Assembly (NCBI GenBank): GCA_017164015.1 | Contig: CP071065.1 | Span: forward strand, 5,842,091 to 5,906,090 | Direction: 5' to 3' | Length of the DNA stretch: 64,000 bases | Origin: Nostoc sp. UHCC 0702 | GTDB taxonomy: Bacteria > Cyanobacteriota > Cyanobacteriia > Cyanobacteriales > Nostocaceae | Part shown: one piece after another, positions 8,578 to 18,398 of the stretch | Numbering within the stretch: position 1 is the first letter of the stretch | Layout of the letters: each line of letters begins with the position of its first letter | Position numbers and translations under genes: made by a program | Notes under the pieces: model-generated | What the model was told of the DNA's origin: nothing | The model's input: the letters and a program-made list of their open reading frames with translations, nothing else | The model's database searches: none

Positions 8578-9816
8578 TTAATTGTTATCGTCGTCATCTG
8601 AGACATATAAGAAGCGATCGGCGATGCTTTCGTAAAAACTTGGTTCAGTCCAGTAACCTAGGTGTCCATCTAGTCCCCAGGATGTTTGATATTTCATTTC
8701 AACGTTATCTAAGTTTTCATAGTAATCCAGATGCCCGCTGATGGGGTCTTTCAAGTGGTAGTAATTAACCCAACGAATTTGCTCAAGTTTACACATAACT
8801 GGGTTTTGGTTCAAGTATGGACTTTGCGACGTAAATTGTGGTTTGACGCGAAATGAGTTCAGATGTTCTAACATCCGCTGTCGAATATACTGATCCTCGT
8901 TTGCAGTCTCCCGGAAGAAAAAAGCAATTTTGTCCAGTGGTGAACCAAAGGAAATTAGTCCTTTAATCTTATCCAGCAATAAACTTTTACTCTGATCTCG
9001 ATCAAGGCTAGATTCAATGCATAGAAGATTCAATGTGTCGTAGGCAATACAGCTACCAAGAGAATGTCCAGTCAGTATTATTTGGTCGTAGTTTGCTTGT
9101 TCATCCTGAATAATTGCTTCCAGTAACGTTTGGCATTCTGCAAGTATTTCCTGGCGAATTTTTTGATAAGGTGATTTAGGGTCGGTAATACTATAAATGG
9201 CAACATCAGCAAGATAATCAACCAAGGGCGGAGTAATAATTTCTTTACTCAGTGTCCAGGCTGATTGGAGAAAACGACCTTTGAGAAACGGCCCGATTAA
9301 CAATAGAATTAGCCAAAGTCCGAGTCGCAAAGCTGGATATACAAAGTTAAATAGACGCAGCAATATGGAGACCCCGCGCAGGCGGTATTTAAAGAAGCTT
9401 TTTCTTTTGTTATTAGCTACAAGCCTATTTAATAACTCTTCATTACCCTTGCGATTATAAAATTTAATTGTGCCATCAACTGTTTGATCTGCCCATTGTA
9501 ATAGTTCTGGTACACTAATTTTATTTTCTGTATTAGGTGCCCAGTAGTACTCATGAATATCAATCAGCCAATCTGGTTTAGTGTCAATAGAACTAACTCT
9601 CACAAAGCTTTCTGTCCAAATAGAGCCAGATGATAACTTCCGCCTCGCAATTAAGTGTTCTAGCTTAAAAGGTAAACTCTGATTCTTAAAGTATTTGATC
9701 AAGTTACGGGCGAAATAGTCCATAGTTTCAAAAGGATTTTGTTCACCAACACCGTGAATGAGAAAAAATGCTGTGCGACCTTTGGGAAATTTGACATTAA
9801 TGTCTTGATTGTTCAT
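8578..9816 (-). CDS. Alpha/beta hydrolase (lipase-like) with central membrane segment
   Basis: A 412-aa protein. Residues about 14-25 read RTAFFLIHGVGEQNPF, an HG-type oxyanion strand. A hydrophobic segment near residues 165-182 (LRLGLWLILLLIGPFLKG) could associate with a membrane. The nucleophile elbow is ILTGHSLGSCIAYDTL at about residues 246-261, a clear GxSxG motif. A late HLDYYENL or DGHLGYW histidine could complete the triad. The substrate is unknown; lipids or esters are the usual targets. It may be co-transcribed with the downstream TerB-like gene. Confidence 0.65.
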   Translation of the reverse strand: MNNQDINVKFPKGRTAFFLIHGVGEQNPFETMDYFARNLIKYFKNQSLPFKLEHLIARRKLSSGSIWTESFVRVSSIDTKPDWLIDIHEYYWAPNTENKISVPELLQWADQTVDGTIKFYNRKGNEELLNRLVANNKRKSFFKYRLRGVSILLRLFNFVYPALRLGLWLILLLIGPFLKGRFLQSAWTLSKEIITPPLVDYLADVAIYSITDPKSPYQKIRQEILAECQTLLEAIIQDEQANYDQIILTGHSLGSCIAYDTLNLLCIESSLDRDQSKSLLLDKIKGLISFGSPLDKIAFFFRETANEDQYIRQRMLEHLNSFRVKPQFTSQSPYLNQNPVMCKLEQIRWVNYYHLKDPISGHLDYYENLDNVEMKYQTSWGLDGHLGYWTEPSFYESIADRFLYVSDDDDNN

Positions 9817-10278
9817 GTTGATTACCAGTTAGATATAAAATAATTTCATTGGATTATTTGGTTTTAATCCTCTATCTGCCGCCAAGACTTGTTTTTAAAT
9901 ACTTTGTAAAAAATGACATTTTGATTGAGGATTACATTAAATTTTCGATAATTGGCTGAATATCATAAAATTTTTATTTATCCATTGTTTTAATACTTTT
10001 ATCAAGTCTTGCTTTATAGAGTGCCAAGTTCATATCATGGTTGATATTTCAACAGTCGCTCATAGAAAGCCACAGCAAATCACAACTGATACAACTGCTG
10101 ATTTTTATCCTCTAGCAAATGAATTATGTCTATGGATGGAACTATAAACTAGCTAACGATAGATACTTATGCCAAGGGAAGGATGGCATAATACCGTTGT
10201 TTGCCATGACACACACTAATTAAAAATACTGTACTCATGGCTGTGGAAACTTAAATTACATAAAATTTTGCATCTTGT
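9817..10278. other. Intergenic, divergent promoters
   Basis: 462 bp between the hydrolase and alpha-amylase genes. It contains a 36-codon ATG frame at 10037-10147 without a ribosome site, which I do not call. No repeats or terminators were seen. Confidence 0.4.
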
Positions 10279-12207
10279 ATGGTAAAGACTCCTCCATCCC
10301 AGTTCTCACCAGACCAATACAAAGTAGATTCTCCCCAAGCAGAAGTAGAAGCCATTATACAAGCACCACCAACAGATACGGAGATTAATCTAGAGTTCCT
10401 TTACACCAGAGATATTGAATTTCGCCAGGAAACTATTTACTTTCTCGTCGTCGATCGCTTTTATGACGGCGACCCGGATAATAGTGAAGGTGCTAACTCA
10501 GAACTGTACGATCCCAACAGACAAGATTGGGGTAAGTATTGGGGTGGCGACTTGCAAGGTGTCATCGATAAATTAGACTATCTGAAAAACATGGGAGTAA
10601 CTGCCATTTGGTTGACTCCTTTATTTGAGCAGGTTGAAGAGTTATTTGTTGGTAATGCAGCCATACATGGCTATTGGACAAAAGATTTTAAACGTATAAA
10701 TCCTCGCTTTATAGCTAAGGGAGAAGACCCTTCTTTAAACAATACTCAAGAAGCAAAAAATACAACTTTTGATCGGTTAATTGCAGAACTGCACAAGCGC
10801 AATATGAAGCTGGTGCTGGATATTGTCTGTAACCATAGCACCCCTGATACCAGCGGTAGTAAGGGCGAATTGTATGATGATGGTGTGAAAATTGCTGATT
10901 TTAACGATGATGTCAATAACTGGTATCACCATTATGGTGAAGTACAAAATTGGGAAGATGAATGGCAAGTACAGAACTGTGAACTAGCTGGTCTAGCAAC
11001 CTTCAATGAAAACAATAGTGAATATCGTGAGTATATCAAGTCAGCAATTAAACAATGGTTAGACCGGGGTGTAGATGCACTGCGGGTGGATACTGTCAAG
11101 CATATGCCGATTTGGTTTTGGCAAGAATTCACCGGGGATATCAGCAATCACAAACCAGATGTGTTTATTTTTGGTGAATGGATTTACAGTAATCCTGGTG
11201 ACGATCGCTCGGTAGAATTTGCTAACAATTCGGGTATGACACTGCTAGACTTTGGGCTGTGTGTGGCAATTAGAGCCGCATTAGCGCAAGGTTCAGAAAA
11301 CGGATTCCAGACAATTCAATACATTTTTGATGAAGATTATCGCTACAGCGGCGCAACAGAGTTAATTACCTTCATCGATAACCATGATATGTGCCGCTTT
11401 CAATCGCTGAACCCCGATCCAGCGATGTTGAAAGTGGCGATCGCTCTGATTATGACCTGTCGCGGCATTCCCTGCATTTATTACGGTACAGAACAATATC
11501 TCCACGACGACACCGATGGCGGTAATGATCCATACAACCGCCCGATGATGGAAAGCTGGGATAATGATACAGAAATTTATCGCTATATCAGGTTGTTGTC
11601 TGGTTTACGGCGGCTGAATCCCGCTGTTTCAATGGGTAGTCATTGGGTAAAATACTTAACACCTGATGTTTACTGTTACGTGCGCCGCTATCGTGACTCT
11701 TTGTGTTTCGTCGCACTCAACCGTGGTGGCGAGGTGACTCTCCCAGAAGTAGAAACAGAACTCCCTGATGGTGAGCATACCTGTGTAGTGACTCGCAACA
11801 AGTATGAAGTCAAAGATGGCAAGATTTATGACTTGGTACTCGAAGAACGAGGTGTGATTGTTTTCAGCCACGTTGGAGAACGGATTAAAGGGCAAACCAT
11901 TGTACGCGCCCAACTCAACGGCGTGCAGACTCAACCTGGTGAAATCATCGTCGTCACAGGAAATTGTCCAGAGTTGGGTAACTGGGATATTAGCAAGGCG
12001 TATCCTTTAGAGTACATCAACACTAATACCTGGTTTGCAGAGATTCCCTTTAATGAAAGTGCTGGGAAGCTGATCAGTTACAAATATGCAATGTGGCGCG
12101 AAGGGCGATCGCCCCTGCGTGAAAACACTGCGTCACGCCGTTGGGTGATTGCTAAAGAAGGCACTGTCAAATGGCGTGATACTTGGGCTTCGGGACGAGA
12201 GTCGTAG
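10279..12207 (+). CDS. GH13 alpha-amylase family enzyme with C-terminal CBM20
   Basis: A 642-aa protein that acts on alpha-1,4-glucans. The four GH13 regions are present: VLDIVCNHS (region I), GVDALRVDTVKH (region II, nucleophile Asp about residue 271), FIFGEW (region III, acid/base Glu about 300) and TFIDNHD (region IV, Asp about 370). The last 100 residues are a starch-binding CBM20 (VVTGNCPELGNWDISKAYPL, then the WFAEI strand). There is no signal peptide, so it is probably cytosolic and acts on glycogen or maltodextrin. Cyclodextrin glucanotransferases share the GH13 plus CBM20 arrangement, so hydrolase versus transferase activity cannot be decided here. It is transcribed alone and ends in a strong terminator. 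Confidence 0.93.
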   Translation: MVKTPPSQFSPDQYKVDSPQAEVEAIIQAPPTDTEINLEFLYTRDIEFRQETIYFLVVDRFYDGDPDNSEGANSELYDPNRQDWGKYWGGDLQGVIDKLDYLKNMGVTAIWLTPLFEQVEELFVGNAAIHGYWTKDFKRINPRFIAKGEDPSLNNTQEAKNTTFDRLIAELHKRNMKLVLDIVCNHSTPDTSGSKGELYDDGVKIADFNDDVNNWYHHYGEVQNWEDEWQVQNCELAGLATFNENNSEYREYIKSAIKQWLDRGVDALRVDTVKHMPIWFWQEFTGDISNHKPDVFIFGEWIYSNPGDDRSVEFANNSGMTLLDFGLCVAIRAALAQGSENGFQTIQYIFDEDYRYSGATELITFIDNHDMCRFQSLNPDPAMLKVAIALIMTCRGIPCIYYGTEQYLHDDTDGGNDPYNRPMMESWDNDTEIYRYIRLLSGLRRLNPAVSMGSHWVKYLTPDVYCYVRRYRDSLCFVALNRGGEVTLPEVETELPDGEHTCVVTRNKYEVKDGKIYDLVLEERGVIVFSHVGERIKGQTIVRAQLNGVQTQPGEIIVVTGNCPELGNWDISKAYPLEYINTNTWFAEIPFNESAGKLISYKYAMWREGRSPLRENTASRRWVIAKEGTVKWRDTWASGRES

Positions 12208-12266
12208 AAAAAATAGATATGGGAGATTCGGTATAACTCTTTACGATGCCCGATTCCCGATGCAAA

Positions 12267-12299
12267 AAACCATGCCCGTAAATGGCGCGTGGTTTTTTT
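12267..12299 (+). terminator. Terminator of the amylase gene
   Basis: Stem AAACCATGC / GCGTGGTTT (9 bp, one T-G pair) followed by a seven-T run, 60 bp after the stop codon. Confidence 0.85.
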
Positions 12300-12530
12300 G
12301 CTATGAACATAGAAATTAAGAAAAATTTCAATCTTCAGTGGCTGTGCGTAATTTCTCCATATGCTACTGATTAACTGAATACATCTCTCTTTGGAGCAAA
12401 TGTATCTTAACTGCGAGTCTGTAACGCCTTAACTTTCAATCAAACAGAGAAGCCCTTAAATGGGCACATTTTCAGGGACATCTGAAATAGTCTCTGTGGT
12501 TTACCATGCAAATCAAATGTTTGGGATGTT

Positions 12531-14249
12531 ATGAAAAAGTTTCTGATCACTTTGATGTTAGCAATCTTCACAATTATGGGGACATTGCTACTGCCAGGTA
12601 TTGCTTACGCTCAATCTTCCCAGTTAACGCAGCCAACTCCTTCAACCCCATCCACTCCTTTAAGCAAGCGATATCGGATACCTAAGACTCCAACAACAGC
12701 AGTCTATACTCGGTATAATATCGATACTCCCGAAGGAAAAAAGGCTCTCCAGTCGATGGAAAAAGCCTTCACAATCCTGCGAAAAGCTGGATGTGAAAAT
12801 CCTTCTAGCTGGTATTATCAAGGAGCTGTCCATTGGGTTCCAACTTTGAGTAATTTTGCAACCCAAAACACCGTATGTCAGAAATATACGCAAGCTGCAT
12901 ACGATGATCCACAGCAGAAAGCTGAGGTAGAAAAGCTGATAGCTGCATGGCAGCACTGCACCCATTTAAAAAAAGATCAAAATCCGCCTCCGCATTCGCG
13001 AGTAACTGATCAATTTCTCCTGCACTTCTTACCTTGGCATCGACTCTACATTGGTTACTTGGAAAAAATTGTTCGCAAACTCTCTGGTGATCAGAATTTT
13101 GCAATTCCGTATTGGGAATACACTGATCCCTACCAGACTACAATAGCGAAAGATTTCGTCACATCAGGTAGTTCTCTTTATACAGATTTGAGGAATAAAG
13201 ACCTGAATCAGAAAGATGGACAAGTGGGCAGCGAAAAACAACAAGAGATAGAAAAGAACAAAAAAAAGGCATACAGATCTACATTATTTAATCAACTCTC
13301 TGACCTAGACAACGTCGGCAATTTTACTAGGCAAATTAACGGTTCGCCTCACGGTGAGATGCACACTTACATTGGTGGTAATGTTGGTCAAGCATATAAT
13401 CCTATCTGGCAAGGCCCTAGCAGTAGCGGACTGATGACAGATGTGATAACTGCTGGATTCGATCCGATCTTTTGGGTACATCACTCTACTATCGACCGTT
13501 ACTGGGAATCTTGGACACAAGCAACAAAAATCAAAGCTACGCCCCAGGATCTACCTCTACCCAAAGAGCTAGCACCACTGTATACTTTTGCTGATGAAAA
13601 AGGGATTGAACATCAATTCAACAGTTCCGAAGAAATTATTAATGCAGTCTACAATGTGGACTACAAATACGATCAACTCGATCCCGATAGCCAAACAATT
13701 AAGCGACGACTGAGAACGGTGACAGGCATCGGAACCTCCCCAACTGTGACTGTTGTAGGTGCTAAGAAGAATGGTGACAGCTTGGATGAATTTACAAAAA
13801 TCACTGTGCCATTAACCCAGCCACTAGAAGCGATTGAAGCGCTTCCAGATACTTCTGTGAGGTCTGATAGTGAACCGGCTCAACCAAATATCTCTGCAAA
13901 AGCTCCTTTAGCAGAGGGGCAATATGTGCTGGGGGTTAGAGTCTCTTTCACCAAACGCCCAATTGGTAACTATAGTGTTTACTTGAACTTACCTCATACC
14001 AAGACGGTGAGTGAAATAATTGGTGACATCGAGAATTACTATATCGGTGCTGCCAACTTCTTTGATGCACACTCTGGAGATGGAGGAACCAAAACCTTTG
14101 CTTTTGATGTTACTGATGAACTCAATGCACAATGGTCTCAACTTGAAAAGGGTACAGTCGAAGATTTTGATGTGTATTTCGTCTCAGACAATCCTTCTCA
14201 AACAAACGATATCAAAGTTGAAAGCTTGACATTACGCAGGCTAGCGTAA
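12531..14249 (+). CDS. Exported tyrosinase / polyphenol oxidase
   Basis: A 572-aa protein with a signal peptide (MKKFLITLMLAIFTIMGTLL, cleavage likely after AYA). The type-3 copper sites are visible: WQHCTH and HFLPWHRLYIGYLE for CuA, and SPHGEMH plus DPIFWVHHSTIDRYW for CuB. It should oxidise phenols to quinones outside the plasma membrane. After the catalytic domain, residues about 460-572 form a beta-rich domain (GQYVLGVRVSFTKRPIGNYS, KTFAFDVTDEL) resembling the C-terminal domain that shields the active site in plant polyphenol oxidases. The next gene encodes a free copy of this domain. Both genes share the leader TTTGGGA...GTTATGAAAAAG, pointing to a common origin of their 5' ends. A possible role is quinone or melanin-like chemistry at the cell surface. 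Confidence 0.92.
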   Translation: MKKFLITLMLAIFTIMGTLLLPGIAYAQSSQLTQPTPSTPSTPLSKRYRIPKTPTTAVYTRYNIDTPEGKKALQSMEKAFTILRKAGCENPSSWYYQGAVHWVPTLSNFATQNTVCQKYTQAAYDDPQQKAEVEKLIAAWQHCTHLKKDQNPPPHSRVTDQFLLHFLPWHRLYIGYLEKIVRKLSGDQNFAIPYWEYTDPYQTTIAKDFVTSGSSLYTDLRNKDLNQKDGQVGSEKQQEIEKNKKKAYRSTLFNQLSDLDNVGNFTRQINGSPHGEMHTYIGGNVGQAYNPIWQGPSSSGLMTDVITAGFDPIFWVHHSTIDRYWESWTQATKIKATPQDLPLPKELAPLYTFADEKGIEHQFNSSEEIINAVYNVDYKYDQLDPDSQTIKRRLRTVTGIGTSPTVTVVGAKKNGDSLDEFTKITVPLTQPLEAIEALPDTSVRSDSEPAQPNISAKAPLAEGQYVLGVRVSFTKRPIGNYSVYLNLPHTKTVSEIIGDIENYYIGAANFFDAHSGDGGTKTFAFDVTDELNAQWSQLEKGTVEDFDVYFVSDNPSQTNDIKVESLTLRRLA

Positions 14250-14337
14250 ATACAGCTGCTGAACTCTGGTTGAGGGTAAACTACTTTTACCGACATCTAT
14301 GAGTTTACTAGCTGTTTAGCCGACTCTGCATAATTTA

Positions 14338-14390
14338 AGCGATCGCTCTTAGTTGAGTCTAACTCTCTTGAGGTGAGCGATCGCTTTTTT
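14338..14390 (+). terminator. Terminator built from two HIP1 octamers
   Basis: Stem AGCGATCGCTC / GAGCGATCGCT (11 bp) followed by six T, about 90 bp after the tyrosinase stop. Each arm contains GCGATCGC, so each arm is also self-complementary. Confidence 0.75.
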
Positions 14391-14474
14391 GTTGTTGCTA
14401 TAGGATTCGTATCTGATTTGTAAAAAATAATTTGTTTTAATACCAATTTGAAAAAAGAATGCAACAGATACCTT

Positions 14475-14502
14475 GTAGGGGCGTACAGCTGTACGCCCCT
14501 AC
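14475..14502. repeat. 28-bp perfect palindrome
   Basis: The two halves are GTAGGGGCGTACAG and CTGTACGCCCCTAC, with no spacer. It lies between the tyrosinase and its domain-copy gene. It is probably a dispersed palindromic element or could act as a transcript hairpin. Confidence 0.7.
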
Positions 14503-14634
14503 TCTAAAATTTAGTTCAAAAATCAAAGAAAAGTGATACAGCCAATCTCTTACTTTTAATATACCTGTCTCATTTTGCCTGAAGTAAAATTGAAGAAATA
14601 GCAATCCTTAATTTCCCATAGGTTTGGGACAGTT

Positions 14635-15267
14635 ATGAAAAAGCTTCTTTTCACTCTGGTGTTGCTAACGTTTACTACCTTCGGAATACTGCTGTCCAGC
14701 AATGTTTACCCTCAGTTACCCCAGAATAATATCCATCAAATCAATTACGCTCATGAGGCTCTAGTGGACAGTCAACCATCATTTGGCCTTCCCAGACAAA
14801 ATCAGCTACTAGCAACTGTTCTTGCCTCTCAAGAACAGAAAACGCAGTTAAGAAATAATCGATCAACACCAACACAAGTAAATTTACCTTTATCTACCCC
14901 TATTCAACTTGATTGGGCTAAGTCTGGTGATTTATCTAATCTCATGAAACAGTACGTGGTGGGAGTTCAAGTTTCTTCAACTGGTAGACCAGTTGGCAAC
15001 TACAGCGTTTATCTAAATCTGCCCAATCTCAGGGCTGTCTCTGATGTCGATACTTACTATATAGGGCCTCTCAATTTCTATGATGGGGTAGATCCAAAAG
15101 ATAAAACCAAAAATTTTCAATTTGATATCACCGAAGAATTAATTAAACAGGTGAAAAAAGGCGAACAACCAACAAAAATTGCAAACCTCACCTTAACTTT
15201 TATTCCCGATGACACTGCTGGCGGGTCAGACGTTTTTGTTGATAGGGTTTCACTTCGGGAACTGTAA
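14635..15267 (+). CDS. Exported stand-alone copy of the tyrosinase C-terminal domain
   Basis: A 210-aa protein with an N-terminal signal-like segment (MKKLLFTLVLLTFTTFGILL). Residues about 105-210 align by eye with the tyrosinase C-terminus: VGVQVSSTGRPVGNYSVYLN against LGVRVSFTKRPIGNYSVYLN, then DTYYIGPLNFYD against ENYYIGAANFFD, and NFQFDITEEL against TFAFDVTDEL. No copper-binding histidine motifs are present. In polyphenol oxidases this domain can cap the active site, and bacterial tyrosinases may use separate caddie proteins for copper loading. A chaperone or inhibitor role for the neighbouring enzyme is therefore a reasonable guess, not shown. It lies 385 bp after the tyrosinase with its own upstream region. 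Confidence 0.8.
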   Translation: MKKLLFTLVLLTFTTFGILLSSNVYPQLPQNNIHQINYAHEALVDSQPSFGLPRQNQLLATVLASQEQKTQLRNNRSTPTQVNLPLSTPIQLDWAKSGDLSNLMKQYVVGVQVSSTGRPVGNYSVYLNLPNLRAVSDVDTYYIGPLNFYDGVDPKDKTKNFQFDITEELIKQVKKGEQPTKIANLTLTFIPDDTAGGSDVFVDRVSLREL

Positions 15268-15350
15268 CAACTATGTGTGCAGCCTCTCCTAAATCAAATG
15301 GCAATGGTGAATCCTTTGGGTTTCAAAAGTTGAGATTGCTGATATTTTTG

Positions 15351-15755
15351 TTACCTATTGGGTTGGGCAATTCGTGCTTCGATATCTTCTAATGTTTGCA
15401 ACAATAAACGTTTTGCCTGCAATTGCCATCCCCATTTCTGAATTCTAAAAGCTCCTACAGTCCCACCAATAGCTGCCAATAAGCCAATGGGTTGATTTAA
15501 AGAAATTCCGAATAACAAACCCAATCCCGCAATTCCCCAAAATGGTAAGGCTACTGCTTGTCTTTGTTCTTCAACAACTTGAGTAATTGTACTAGATTCC
15601 ATAGTAGCTAATAATTCTTTTTTCACCTGCTTTTGTTCTGCTGCCGATAGAGATATACCGATTTTACGACGCAGCTTTTCAATTTTGCGGGCATCAGTGC
15701 TGTACTCAGTTAGCTCATCTTCTGCCATTTTTAGTAGTCGTTCGAGTTGACCCAT
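15351..15755 (-). CDS. Small membrane-associated protein of unknown function
   Basis: 134 aa. Residues 1-65 are a charged helix (MGQLERLLKMAEDELTEYST and onwards). Residues about 70-105 are hydrophobic and glycine-rich (FWGIAGLGLLFGISLNQPIG, LLAAIGGTVGAF) and could make one or two membrane passes, followed by a short basic helix. No motif is recognised. It is convergent with the domain-copy gene and about 330 bp from the next plus-strand gene. Confidence 0.6.
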   Translation of the reverse strand: MGQLERLLKMAEDELTEYSTDARKIEKLRRKIGISLSAAEQKQVKKELLATMESSTITQVVEEQRQAVALPFWGIAGLGLLFGISLNQPIGLLAAIGGTVGAFRIQKWGWQLQAKRLLLQTLEDIEARIAQPNR

Positions 15756-16082
15756 TTTGCCTTACATCCGGGATTTTGATACAGCTATTATCCCGAAAAA
15801 AGTTGCCTTGAAGCGAGCGATCGCACTCTCTACACCTAAAATTTGTGTAAATCTGCTGGAAAATTAAGCTCATACCATTTCACGCAATCACTGATACAAA
15901 TTCTTTCACCACTGCTCCTCTGCTCAAGATGGCTATTGGATAATTTTTAAGCTATTGTTACGTTATCTGCCAATTAAATGGTACAAAAGTATTACTCTAG
16001 AAAAGCATCCCCTGATACTAAGGTGCTACTTTTTCCCCATACTGATAAACTTGTTTAGCAAAACCTTTGATAGCCTAAAACG
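15756..16082. other. Intergenic, divergent promoters
   Basis: 327 bp between divergent genes, with one HIP1 site. I see no array or hairpin. Confidence 0.35.
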
Positions 16083-16952
16083 ATGAAAGCATCTGCTAAG
16101 TTCGACTTTGAGGACGAAAAATTTAATGCACCGCCTTCTCAAGTCATCCCCTGGTGTCAGATGATTAATCCTCGCTATGGCACAGATGGCATCCAACCCC
16201 ACGGGTTGGCGATTAAGGTGGATAATGCCCAGGCTGTCGGCTTTCAACCAGATGATAACTGGCAGCAGGTGGAGCATGAATTTAGCTCTGGAGTGGAAAC
16301 TGTTTTTATGACCGCTACTCCCCAGTTGGTCATAGTACGTAGAGGCCCTTTATCTGTTAAAGACAGGGAAACTGGTCTGAAACTCGGTACACTCAAAGAT
16401 AATTATGATGCTTTTTTAGCAGACAAACTTAAATTTAAAACCTTTACTCGCTATCTAATTTTTATAGTAGGAGAAAATAAAAAGTTTTTACATGAATCCG
16501 CACTGCAATTAACTCTTAATGGTGCAGCAGGAGCGAGTTTCAGCAAAAGTTACTGCGACTACCAACAAGGCAAAGTCGTTAGTGGGTTTGTTGCGGAATT
16601 AGAAAAAGCTTATGCTGTATACCGCAAGCAACCCGTAACACCAAAAGGCCCACTATTCCATGCTCACGGAATTTTTTGCCCGATAATTGAGTGCGAAGAA
16701 AGAGGTATTGAACCGAATATTGCTTTGGTAGCTTCAACTGTAGACTTCAAACATCCCACAGTGGGAACGTTGACACAATACCTGATTGCTTCGGATTCTC
16801 CGGAATCTGCAATTATCTGTAAGACTTTTGAAGAATACAAAGAATTTGGTAAGGAACCCGTAAAAGTAGAATCATCCAAAATTGCAATGGCTGGCGTTTC
16901 CAGTTCTTACATTTACGCTGATGAAGATGATTTTGCTTATCCACCATATTAG
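16083..16952 (+). CDS. Cyanobacterial protein of unknown function (DUF5895-like)
   Basis: A 289-aa soluble protein. The start context is weak but the ATG at 16083 gives a natural N-terminus ([20 protein letters not shown]). Text such as [32 protein letters not shown] and [15 protein letters not shown] resembles a family of cyanobacterial proteins annotated DUF5895, a match from memory only. No signal peptide, membrane segment or nucleotide motif is seen. Such proteins sometimes recall single-strand-DNA or plasmid-related factors, but I cannot support a function. A heptamer array starts at its stop codon. Confidence 0.6.
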   Translation: MKASAKFDFEDEKFNAPPSQVIPWCQMINPRYGTDGIQPHGLAIKVDNAQAVGFQPDDNWQQVEHEFSSGVETVFMTATPQLVIVRRGPLSVKDRETGLKLGTLKDNYDAFLADKLKFKTFTRYLIFIVGENKKFLHESALQLTLNGAAGASFSKSYCDYQQGKVVSGFVAELEKAYAVYRKQPVTPKGPLFHAHGIFCPIIECEERGIEPNIALVASTVDFKHPTVGTLTQYLIASDSPESAIICKTFEEYKEFGKEPVKVESSKIAMAGVSSSYIYADEDDFAYPPY

Positions 16953-17057
16953 GGACTGGGGACTGGGGACTGGGGACTGGGGACTGGGGACTGGGGACTG
17001 GGGACTGGGGACTGGGGACTGGGGACTGGGGACTGGGGACTGGGGACTGGGGACTGG
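16951..17057. repeat. Heptamer tandem array (ACTGGGG), about 15 units
   Basis: Uninterrupted ACTGGGG units, the CCCCAGT-type STRR on the other strand. It begins at the stop codon of the preceding gene. Open frames across it (VPSPQS repeats) are artefacts of the repeat. Confidence 0.95.
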
Positions 17058-17092
17058 GAAGTAATTCAGTTTACACAAATTACTATTTCTTG

Positions 17093-17147
17093 TTAATACC
17101 TAATCCCTAATACCCAATCCCCAATCCCTAATACCCAATCCCTATTC
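17093..17147. repeat. Degenerate heptamer array (CCCTAAT / CCCAATC)
   Basis: TAATACCCAATCCCTAAT-type units run up to the end of the mltA gene on the minus strand. Confidence 0.7.
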
Positions 17148-18398
17148 TTTAAGCAGCAAATAATATAATGAACCATTGCCGCCTGTGATGCCGGCGCGAT
17201 CGCCTGCTAACTTACCAGTTCCCATAAAATAGTCTACTCGTCCTGGCCCTTTAATGGCGCTGCCTGTATCTTGATCGAGAACATAGCGGCTAACAGCACG
17301 AGATTCTAATCTGCCGGAACTAGCAGGATAGGGAAATGAATTATAAATCAGGGCTAATGCTCCCGGTGGCATGAGAGACTTATCTGTAGCAATGGAACGT
17401 TCAGGTGTAACTGGCACATTAATGCTACCTGTAGCTTGTCCACCGCCACTTTCACTGAAAAACACAAACCGTTCCCAACGCGGTAGATAATTACTCAACT
17501 CCTGGGGCTGTTGGCGGAAATAACTAATCAAACGTGGCATTGTCAATCCTGCTAGTGGCAGTTTGCCATCTTTCGCCAGTTCTTTGCCAATACTAGTCCA
17601 AGGATAATCTGTTCCACCTGCATAGCTAACAGACGTTCTTTTGCCATTGGTTAATTTAATTTGGGCAGAACCTTGGATGTGTACCATGTATGCATCTAGG
17701 CGATCGCGGAACCAAAGCATTTCTAAACCATGCAATCGGCTTCTGTTGCCTAGTAAACCATCTTTACCTTCCAATTCAATTCGTTTGGGATGGGGTTTCG
17801 CCCATTGATCGAAATCTTTTGGTAATCGATAAAGGGGATATTTATATACTGAAGTTCTTACTCTACTGGCAGTATAAACAGGCTCGTAGTAGGCAGTAAA
17901 TTTAACTGTACCCTTGCCATCATTGCCCACAGATTTGTAAAAAACAAACTCTTGCCGCACAGCAGCTTGCAGTTGTGCGGGAGATTTGGCACTGACTACC
18001 AGTTGACGGAAACGTACTAAACTGCGACGCACGCGGTCAAGTGTAATGCCTTGAACTGGATAGTTTTGATACACTGCGGCCGCCTTATTTCCTGCTAGGT
18101 AACGCAGACTGTTGTCAATGGATGCCAACAACGCCTGGCGATCGCCAACTTTACCCCTTTGACCCCAAATTTGCTCATCCCAACCTAAGCAACTGTACTG
18201 GGGGGTACAATCAGTACCGAGGTTAACGGGTATAAGCGGCGTTTGTATTTCAGCAGTGCTTGGCAAGACTGGCGGCGGGATTTCCGAATTGGTCGGTACT
18301 GGTATTGTTACAGGAACCTGAGCCACAGCTGACCAGATTGTGTTTACAAGGGCAATTCCTAGACTCAAAGAAGCCAAAGCAAGGGTTTTTCTCATCAT
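17142..18398 (-). CDS. mltA: Membrane-bound lytic murein transglycosylase A
   Basis: A 418-aa protein with a signal peptide (MMRKTLALASLSLGIALVNT, cleavage near SAVAQ). No lipobox cysteine is obvious, so it may be periplasmic. The MltA core is seen as FTAYYEPVYTASRVRT, PKRIELEGKDGLLGNRS, WFRDRLDAYMVHIQGSAQI and SYAGGTDYPWTSIGKEL. The 3D domain at the C-terminus (LDQDTGSAIKGPGRVDYFMG) carries the catalytic Asp of the family. It cleaves peptidoglycan glycan strands to form 1,6-anhydro ends. Its ATG follows directly on the TAA of the 84-aa gene upstream, so the two are probably one operon. Confidence 0.93.
   Translation of the reverse strand: MMRKTLALASLSLGIALVNTIWSAVAQVPVTIPVPTNSEIPPPVLPSTAEIQTPLIPVNLGTDCTPQYSCLGWDEQIWGQRGKVGDRQALLASIDNSLRYLAGNKAAAVYQNYPVQGITLDRVRRSLVRFRQLVVSAKSPAQLQAAVRQEFVFYKSVGNDGKGTVKFTAYYEPVYTASRVRTSVYKYPLYRLPKDFDQWAKPHPKRIELEGKDGLLGNRSRLHGLEMLWFRDRLDAYMVHIQGSAQIKLTNGKRTSVSYAGGTDYPWTSIGKELAKDGKLPLAGLTMPRLISYFRQQPQELSNYLPRWERFVFFSESGGGQATGSINVPVTPERSIATDKSLMPPGALALIYNSFPYPASSGRLESRAVSRYVLDQDTGSAIKGPGRVDYFMGTGKLAGDRAGITGGNGSLYYLLLKE

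Noticed and set aside
10037-10147. 36-codon ATG frame between hydrolase and amylase
   Set aside because: No ribosome site and no recognisable composition; too short to support alone.
16872-17078. Minus-strand frame of PSPQSPV repeats
   Set aside because: It only translates the ACTGGGG heptamer array; 7-bp units cycle through all frames and give open reading by chance.
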